From positions 1-10,632 of the forward strand of contig JAFYKS010000474.1 in assembly GCA_017537495.1 (NCBI GenBank): 10,632 nt of DNA, in the 5' to 3' direction. The position numbers and the translations under genes are program-made. Positions 6,374-10,632 of this stretch are shown here, in pieces. The notes under the pieces were generated by a model. The model searched no databases, was not told the DNA's origin, and worked only from the letters and a program-made list of their open reading frames with translations. How positions within the stretch are numbered: position 1 is the stretch's first letter; each line of letters opens with the position of its first letter. This DNA comes from Bacillota bacterium. GTDB lineage: Bacteria > Bacillota > Clostridia > Peptostreptococcales > Anaerovoracaceae.

Positions 6374-7742
6374 TACTTGGCAAAGCTTTCATTTAATTGC
6401 CTCATTACTGCTGGCCATGCTGGCAGCCAATGCACTGAAGCAGCTGATTCCGCCGCTGCGCCGTTCTCTGATTCCGACTTCGGTTCTCGGAGGACTTCTG
6501 CTGCTGATTACGTCTTTTATTTTCCAAAAGACAACCGGTCAGGTTATGTTTAACATTCCTTTCTTCGGAGGGAACGGCATTTCCACACTGGAAATCCTTA
6601 CATATCACGCCCTGGCGCTGGGCTTTATCGCTACCGGTCTGAAGACTTCTGACCGTAAGCTGACACCGCTGCGCCGCTGGGAAATTTTCAACACCGGTCT
6701 GACCACCGTATCCACCTATCTGGTTCAGGGTATCGTGGGTATGGTAATCACCATCCTTGCTGCCATGGTTGTGAAAGACTTCTTCCCTGCAGCTGGTATC
6801 CTGCTGCCATTCGGCTATGGTCAGGGAACCGGTCAGGCACTGAACTACGGCGGTATTTTTGAAGCTGACTTCGGATTCGAAGGCGGCAAAAGCTTCGGTC
6901 TGACCATTGCAGCTCTGGGCTTCCTCAGTGCCAGCATTTTCGGTGTTCTTCACCTGAACATTCTGAAAGTAAAAGGCCGTGCCATCGGTGATGGCGAAGA
7001 AGGTGCCGGTGTCATGAATGAAAAGGTGGAAGACGATAATGAAATTCCAATGGGCGGCAGCATGGACAAGCTGACTGTGCAGATTACTCTGATTGCCATT
7101 GCATACCTGCTGACCAACTTCGTAATGTGGGGGCTGGGCAACCTGCTGCCGGGCATGATTTCCGTCATCTACGGCTTCAACTTCCTGCTGGGTGTTCTCT
7201 CCGCTACTGTGGTCAAGGTTTCCCTGCAGATGCTGAAAAAAGTGGGTCTGGTAAAGCGTCAGTACACCAACAACTTCCTGCTGACCCGCGTCGGAAACTT
7301 CTTCTTCGACATCATGGTAGTTGCCGGTATCGCAGCAATCCGTCTGGACGTACTGGAAAGCTACTGGGGCATCATGCTGATTCTGGGTCTTGCCGGTGCA
7401 GCCGTAACCTACTTCTATCTGCGGATTGTCTGCAAAATCCTGTTCCGCCGGTACTACGAGGAGCAGTTCCTGGGCATGTTCGGCATGCTGACCGGTACTG
7501 CCAGCACCGGTATCATCCTGCTCCGTGAAATCGACAAGGACTTCCGGACTCCGGTTGCGGATAACATGGTATATCAGAACTTCCCGGCCATCGTCTTCGG
7601 CTTCCCTATGATGCTGATTGTAACCATGGCGCCGGTAGCTCCGCTAAAAACTCTTCTGATTCTGGCAGTCTTCCTGCTGGGCATGCAGATTCTGCTGTTC
7701 CGTACCAAGATTTTCCCACGGAAGAGAAAGAAAAAATCATAA
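6351..7742 (+). CDS. GltS/ESS-family sodium:glutamate symporter-like protein
   Basis: A 463-residue polytopic membrane protein resembling the glutamate:Na+ symporter (ESS) family, which imports glutamate with sodium; E. coli GltS is about 400 residues. There are roughly ten to twelve hydrophobic segments in two halves. Each half has a glycine/small-residue-rich loop in the position expected of the re-entrant substrate loops: P-F-G-Y-G-Q-G-T-G-Q at 153-162 and F-G-M-L-T-G-T-A-S-T-G at 377-387. A polar cytoplasmic loop at about 207-238 separates the halves, and the C-terminus is strongly basic. The substrate is inferred from family only; this branch departs from E. coli GltS and could carry another acidic amino acid. 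ATG 6351 is 9 nt after GGAG (6338-6341), inside the acyltransferase gene, so both are probably translated together. A weak hairpin follows the stop. Confidence 0.82.
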   Translation: MENFWDSSTWQSFHLIASLLLAMLAANALKQLIPPLRRSLIPTSVLGGLLLLITSFIFQKTTGQVMFNIPFFGGNGISTLEILTYHALALGFIATGLKTSDRKLTPLRRWEIFNTGLTTVSTYLVQGIVGMVITILAAMVVKDFFPAAGILLPFGYGQGTGQALNYGGIFEADFGFEGGKSFGLTIAALGFLSASIFGVLHLNILKVKGRAIGDGEEGAGVMNEKVEDDNEIPMGGSMDKLTVQITLIAIAYLLTNFVMWGLGNLLPGMISVIYGFNFLLGVLSATVVKVSLQMLKKVGLVKRQYTNNFLLTRVGNFFFDIMVVAGIAAIRLDVLESYWGIMLILGLAGAAVTYFYLRIVCKILFRRYYEEQFLGMFGMLTGTASTGIILLREIDKDFRTPVADNMVYQNFPAIVFGFPMMLIVTMAPVAPLKTLLILAVFLLGMQILLFRTKIFPRKRKKKS

Positions 7743-7747
7743 TTAAC

Positions 7748-7767
7748 AGAACTTTAAATGTTCTTTT
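7748..7767 (+). terminator. possible weak terminator or small dyad after the symporter gene
   Basis: AGAAC (7748-7752) pairs with GTTCT (7760-7764) around a 7-nt A/T loop and runs into TTTT. The stem is only 5 bp, so it may be a weak terminator or an operator-like dyad in front of the flavin-reductase gene. Confidence 0.3.
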
Positions 7768-7786
7768 CACGTAAACCGTGTAAAAT
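7768..7786 (+). promoter_or_regulatory. likely promoter region with a dyad, flavin-reductase/rubredoxin gene
   Basis: TAAAAT at 7781-7786 is a fair -10, with TG directly before it, but no convincing -35 is visible. CACG (7768-7771) and CGTG (7777-7780) form a small dyad just upstream of the -10, where a regulator could bind. The exact promoter is uncertain. Confidence 0.35.
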
Positions 7787-7835
7787 ATAAGCAGAATAAC
7801 GTAAGTACGCATTTCATTATGAAAGGGGAATTATT

Positions 7836-8483
7836 ATGAGTGAAGTAAATATGATTCAGAACGAAGCTATGTTCAAGTTCTCTTACGGCCTCTTTGTTCT
7901 CACTGCCAAGGATGGCGACAAGGACAATGGCTGCATCATTAACACCGCGGCACAGCTCACTGACAATCCAAAACGCATCAATATTGCAGTGAACAAAGCC
8001 AACTATACACATGATATGATCATGAAAACCGGCGAATTCAATATTTCCGTACTGTCTGAAAAGGCCGTTTTCGACACATTCAAGCGTTTCGGCTTCGCCA
8101 GCGGCCGCGATACGGACAAGTTTGCAGGTTTTGAAGGATCCTGCAGCCGCAGCACCAACGGTCTGTACTACGTGACCGAAGGCACCAACTGTTTCATGTC
8201 CGCAAAAGTAATCGATGCCCATGACTACGGCACCCACACCCTCTTTATCGCAGAAGTTACAGAAGCAAAGGTTCTCAACGGCGATCCGTCTGTAACCTAC
8301 GCATACTACTTCGAACACATCAAACCAAAGCCACAGCCAAAGGCTGAAGAAAAGGCAGAGGATAAGAAGGTTGTCTGGGTCTGCAAGATCTGCGGTTATG
8401 TTTATGAAGGCGATCCGATTCCGGAAGACTTCATCTGTCCGCTCTGCAAACACCCTGCATCCGACTTCGAACGTCAGGCATAA
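7836..8483 (+). CDS. hrb: flavin reductase-rubredoxin fusion (high-molecular-weight rubredoxin type)
   Basis: A 215-residue cytoplasmic redox protein. Residues about 10-160 form a flavin-reductase-like FMN-binding domain (Y-G-L-F-V-L-T-A near 17, N-T-A-A-Q-L-T-D-N-P near 36, F-N-I-S-V-L-S near 68). A charged, proline/lysine-rich linker (about 162-178) joins it to a short rubredoxin whose four iron ligands are all present: C183-x2-C186-G and C201-x2-C204. The rubredoxin is the compact, rubrerythrin-tail kind, lacking the longer insertion of free rubredoxins. In Moorella this architecture (Hrb) passes electrons from NAD(P)H to a flavodiiron NO/O2 reductase; that job here is inferred. No flavodiiron gene is in the window. 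AAGGGG (7823-7828) is 7 nt before ATG 7836. It is followed by a strong terminator and appears to be a single-gene unit. Confidence 0.88.
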   Translation: MSEVNMIQNEAMFKFSYGLFVLTAKDGDKDNGCIINTAAQLTDNPKRINIAVNKANYTHDMIMKTGEFNISVLSEKAVFDTFKRFGFASGRDTDKFAGFEGSCSRSTNGLYYVTEGTNCFMSAKVIDAHDYGTHTLFIAEVTEAKVLNGDPSVTYAYYFEHIKPKPQPKAEEKAEDKKVVWVCKICGYVYEGDPIPEDFICPLCKHPASDFERQA

Positions 8484-8506
8484 ATTCTGACCGCTATAAG
8501 ACAAAC

Positions 8507-8545
8507 AAAAGACCTCTCCGGCACCATGCCGAAGAGGTCTTTTTT
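8507..8545. terminator. strong bidirectional intrinsic terminator
   Basis: An 11-bp stem, AAAAGACCTCT (8507-8517) with AGAGGTCTTTT (8533-8543), is followed after one mismatch by an inner CGGC/GCCG stem with a 5-nt loop. T runs lie on both sides (T to 8545 on +; the A-rich left flank reads as TTTTGTTTGT on -). It ends the flavin-reductase gene (stop 8483) and the convergent P-II gene (stop 8561). Confidence 0.88.
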
Positions 8546-8560
8546 ATTATCATATAATAT

Positions 8561-9241
8561 TTACTGCAGATAGTAGTTCAGTCCGTAAACACGGTCAACC
8601 TGGCTGGCAAAGGCTTTCGCCTGTACCTTTTCATTTTCACCGCACTGTTCTGTTACAGCGCGCATCAGGCTCATAACCTTGGATGCTTCAGAAAGAATCA
8701 GGACAATTTCTTTGGTTTCGGAATGACGCAGCCCCCAGGCTCTTACAAGGGCATGATGACGCACGTCTTCGCCGTGAATCACTGTACCGCCGGAAGCGCC
8801 TACAGTTCTTGCCGCATCCATAACGTCCTCACTGCGGCCTTTGTTGGCAATAATGGACACCAGATAGCAGATTTTTTCTTCGGAGATGCTGCTTTCCAGT
8901 GCGGCCTCCTTCTGCTGCAGCTGTGCAAAATCCTTCATCTTCTCAGCAGGAACCGTAAATACGATGCCATTGCCGGCTTTTTTCAGAGGAAGGCTCTTAT
9001 TCAGCTTTTCCGCCAGTGTATCGGCTTCCGCACTCGGCAGAATGCCAACCAGCAACTTTTTCGCTGCGCTGCCCAGGCCCAGTACATCCATCCATTCTCT
9101 GGATGCAGTTCCCTCACCATCTATTTCATAGCGGACTTCCGCATTTGCTTCTTTGAAAATCTGTCTGGTCACTTCTGCCAGAACCGGGGTCACAATTACA
9201 ACCAGTGCCCGCATATCCATTCTGAATCCTCTGTTTTCCAT
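8561..9241 (-). CDS. tandem P-II-like regulatory protein
   Basis: A 226-residue cytoplasmic protein, twice the usual 112 residues of P-II. The second half is clearly P-II-like: Y-L-V-S-I-I-A-N-K-G at about 126-135, a D-V-M-D-A-A-R helix, G-A-S-G-G-T-V-I-H-G at 148-157 and K-E-I-V-L-I-L at 177-183. The first half (about 11-100) has a matching beta-alpha-beta layout, R-A-L-V-V-I-V-T-P then K-K-L-L-V-G-I-L-P, but weaker motifs. The long T-loop of GlnB/GlnK with its modified tyrosine is missing, so classical uridylylation is not expected. Function is inferred as signalling, perhaps for nitrogen or amino-acid status, with the target unknown. ATG 9241 follows GGGAGG (9248-9253) by 6 nt; later Met residues at 8 and 10 have no such site. 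The gene lies downstream of orr on the same strand but has its own promoter. Confidence 0.8.
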   Translation of the reverse strand: MENRGFRMDMRALVVIVTPVLAEVTRQIFKEANAEVRYEIDGEGTASREWMDVLGLGSAAKKLLVGILPSAEADTLAEKLNKSLPLKKAGNGIVFTVPAEKMKDFAQLQQKEAALESSISEEKICYLVSIIANKGRSEDVMDAARTVGASGGTVIHGEDVRHHALVRAWGLRHSETKEIVLILSEASKVMSLMRAVTEQCGENEKVQAKAFASQVDRVYGLNYYLQ

Positions 9242-9258
9242 AACTGGCCTCCCGTACG

Positions 9259-9273
9259 TTTAATCTGATTAAA
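9259..9273. promoter_or_regulatory. perfect 15-bp palindrome at the P-II start site
   Basis: TTTAATC-T-GATTAAA is a perfect 7-1-7 inverted repeat. It directly abuts the -10 and covers the expected transcription start, the standard place for a repressor site. The regulator is not identifiable from sequence. Confidence 0.55.
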
Positions 9274-9302
9274 TTATACCCTAAAACGGACTCTTCGGTC
9301 AA
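9273..9302 (-). promoter_or_regulatory. promoter of the P-II-like gene
   Basis: Leftward -35 TTGACC (9297-9302), 18-bp spacer, perfect -10 TATAAT (9273-9278), about 32 nt upstream of ATG 9241. It lies within the 115-bp gap after orr, so the gene can be transcribed alone. Confidence 0.75.
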
Positions 9303-9356
9303 CGGACTTCACAGAATCTACAAAGTCATGATTTTGTTAAAAAATCGCTTCTGAAT

Positions 9357-10442
9357 CTATTTGCAGACTTTTTCCACGTATGGGCTGGTTGCTGTCTTCA
9401 GCATACCGCCGTATCCAACCACGAACTGCACGACGTCGCCTACCTTGTATTCGGTGTCGGACTTGGTTACGTCCAGAATAATGTGGTCGGAGCTTCCGCC
9501 CAGGATATCTACCTTCGGATCCAGAGGTTCCATGCTGTCGATATCGGTATCCTGCTTACCGATGGCAATGATGGCACGCTTGATGATGCCGCGGTCTTCG
9601 TAATAAGGCTTCTGACCAAAGGCATCCACGCCCACTTCACCGATTGGCAGGGATGGTTTTTCTTTCAGCTCCACGATCTGCGCTTCCAGTACCAGTGCAT
9701 CGCTGCAGGTACCAGGCAGTTTTTCGCCATAAGCAGTATCATTACCCAGCAGGAAGGATTCGCCCAGACGCAGGTTGGTGATGCCTTCCGGCATTTCTCC
9801 CTTGCCAATCAGGTAGATGGAGCTGGAGTTTCCGCCCGATACCATTTCCAGCTTGATTCCAAACTTATCTTCAATCTTACGTGCCACGGCCACCAGATTG
9901 GACAGGTTGTCATTCTTCGGAATGATAGCACCATAACAGGTCAGGTTTACACCCACGCCGTACAGATGGATATGTTCCATTCCCAGAATTTCTTCCACGG
10001 TTTCGAAAATCAGGTCTTCATTCTGATAGAAGATGCCTTCTCTCAGGTCGCCCAGGTCAATCATCAGCAGAATGTTATGCTTTACCCCCAGCTTTCCGGC
10101 TTCTTCGTTCAGCAGACGAATCGTGGACAGTTCGGAGTTGAAGGACAGGTCCACATATTTTGCCACGTCAGCAGCTTCTGCGTGCATCGGAATACGCAGC
10201 AGTGTTGTCTTCTTGCCGTTTGCCCGGGCAAAATCCGCATAGGTCTTAATGTTGGCCACACGGGAGTCTGCCATGAAATCAACAGCAGGATGCTGTGCGA
10301 TCATTTCGCACATTTCCTTATGGGCACACATACCCTTGGTTACAATCATCAGGGAGCAGCCGCCCTGTTCTTTGGTGATGCCTGCTACGGCATCCAGGTT
10401 GGACTGCAGCTTCTTTAAATCAATCACTAATCTTGGATACAT
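9357..10442 (-). CDS. orr: PLP-dependent racemase, ornithine racemase type
   Basis: A 361-residue fold-type III PLP enzyme related to alanine racemase. The N-terminal barrel carries the likely PLP lysine K36 in V-T-K-G-M-C-A-H. Other family marks are D-S-R near 59, I-D-L-G-D-L-R-E-G-I at 128-137, S-G-G-N-S-S-S-I at 202-209 and N-L-R-L-G-E-S at 223-229 (phosphate-binding and active-site regions). The C-terminal beta domain runs from about 250. The overall pattern fits Orr, which converts L-ornithine to D-ornithine for ornithine aminomutase in clostridial ornithine fermentation, rather than cell-wall alanine racemase. Another amino-acid racemase of this family remains possible. ATG 10442 follows AAGGAGGA (10448-10455) and lies 24 bp after the preceding stop, so it is part of a longer operon that runs beyond the window. 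No clear terminator follows it. Confidence 0.8.
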   Translation of the reverse strand: MYPRLVIDLKKLQSNLDAVAGITKEQGGCSLMIVTKGMCAHKEMCEMIAQHPAVDFMADSRVANIKTYADFARANGKKTTLLRIPMHAEAADVAKYVDLSFNSELSTIRLLNEEAGKLGVKHNILLMIDLGDLREGIFYQNEDLIFETVEEILGMEHIHLYGVGVNLTCYGAIIPKNDNLSNLVAVARKIEDKFGIKLEMVSGGNSSSIYLIGKGEMPEGITNLRLGESFLLGNDTAYGEKLPGTCSDALVLEAQIVELKEKPSLPIGEVGVDAFGQKPYYEDRGIIKRAIIAIGKQDTDIDSMEPLDPKVDILGGSSDHIILDVTKSDTEYKVGDVVQFVVGYGGMLKTATSPYVEKVCK

Positions 10443-10466
10443 GTTTGTCCTCCTTGTTTATCTGGT

Positions 10467-10632
10467 TTACACCTGTCTGAACTTACAGTGCTTACGGTAG
10501 CAGAGACGGCAGTTTCTATCGCAGTTCGGCATTCTGCCTTCTACGTCATCGCATGTACGCATCACGTGAGGATTGCCTGCCTGCTGCGGGCTGGTCACCT
10601 GACCCGGTGCATTTTCCACCAAATCAGCACCC
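10467..10632 (-). CDS. C-terminus of an unidentified protein with a Cys-rich tail
   Basis: The last 54 residues of a minus-strand gene whose start is outside the window; the frame is open from the edge to TAA at 10467-10469. The tail has five cysteines, in T-C-D-D, N-C-D-R-N-C-R-L-C and K-H-C-K (spacing C-x9-C-x3-C-x2-C-x4-C), with many arginines and lysines, ending F-R-Q-V. Such spacing suits a metal or iron-sulfur site. I cannot name the family from this tail. Its position 24 bp before orr suggests another ornithine-degradation gene, such as the GlmL-like or aminomutase component found beside orr in clostridia; this is inference from gene order only. Coding status is likely because of the good downstream spacing and the absence of stops. 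Confidence 0.6.
   Translation of the reverse strand, partial: GADLVENAPGQVTSPQQAGNPHVMRTCDDVEGRMPNCDRNCRLCYRKHCKFRQV

Noticed and set aside
7767..8504. 245-residue minus-strand open frame opposite the flavin-reductase gene
   Set aside because: It is the shadow of a well-supported gene and runs into the bidirectional terminator region.
9303..9356. Possible terminator after orr (GATTTT/AAAATC)
   Set aside because: The stem is A/T only and weak with no supporting T run, so it is not listed as a feature.
9483..10418. 311-residue plus-strand open frame opposite orr
   Set aside because: It is antisense to a clear PLP racemase, is His/Gln/Phe-rich as shadows are, and no ribosome site was found for it.

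Overview
The window looks like a chromosomal segment of an anaerobic, amino-acid-fermenting Clostridia-type Firmicute. The evidence is an ornithine-racemase-like gene at the right end, a flavin-reductase/rubredoxin fusion of the anaerobe type, a BlaI/M56-peptidase pair, strong AGGAGG-like ribosome binding sites and frequent TTG starts. The genus cannot be fixed from this sequence. No mobile element, CRISPR array, rRNA or tRNA was seen.

Layout from left to right. Positions 1-1136 (+) hold a tight operon: the C-terminus of a DUF2804 protein, a 62-residue two-helix membrane protein and an HD-domain hydrolase. It ends at a hairpin terminator shared with a convergent leftward unit. That unit (1218-3487, -) is blaI followed by a BlaR1-like M56 membrane peptidase. 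It is driven by a sigma-A-type promoter carrying two BlaI-type operators that form a perfect 14-bp inverted repeat. Just upstream on the same strand is a secreted CAP/SCP-domain protein with Ig-like and Fn3-like C-terminal parts (3599-4924), which has its own promoter.

A divergent intergenic region (4925-5155) then leads to a rightward pair. The first gene is a PlsC-type acyltransferase with a zinc ribbon and extra C-terminal domain (5156-6373). It overlaps a GltS/ESS-type sodium:glutamate symporter (6351-7742). Next comes a flavin-reductase/rubredoxin fusion (7836-8483), ended by a strong bidirectional terminator.

The right end is leftward. A tandem P-II-like protein (8561-9241) has its own promoter and a perfect 15-bp palindrome at the expected start site. 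Upstream of it is a PLP-dependent racemase of the ornithine racemase type (9357-10442). It follows by 24 bp the C-terminus of an unidentified protein with a cysteine-rich tail (10467-10632), probably another ornithine-degradation gene.

Functionally the region mixes envelope and lipid genes (CAP protein, acyltransferase, M56 sensor) with amino-acid metabolism (glutamate transport, ornithine racemisation, P-II signalling) and anaerobic redox chemistry. No clearly new multi-gene system stands out. The best leads are the P-II promoter palindrome beside orr, the M56 peptidase with no recognisable penicillin-sensor domain, the zinc-ribbon acyltransferase coupled to a symporter, and the Cys-rich tail upstream of orr.
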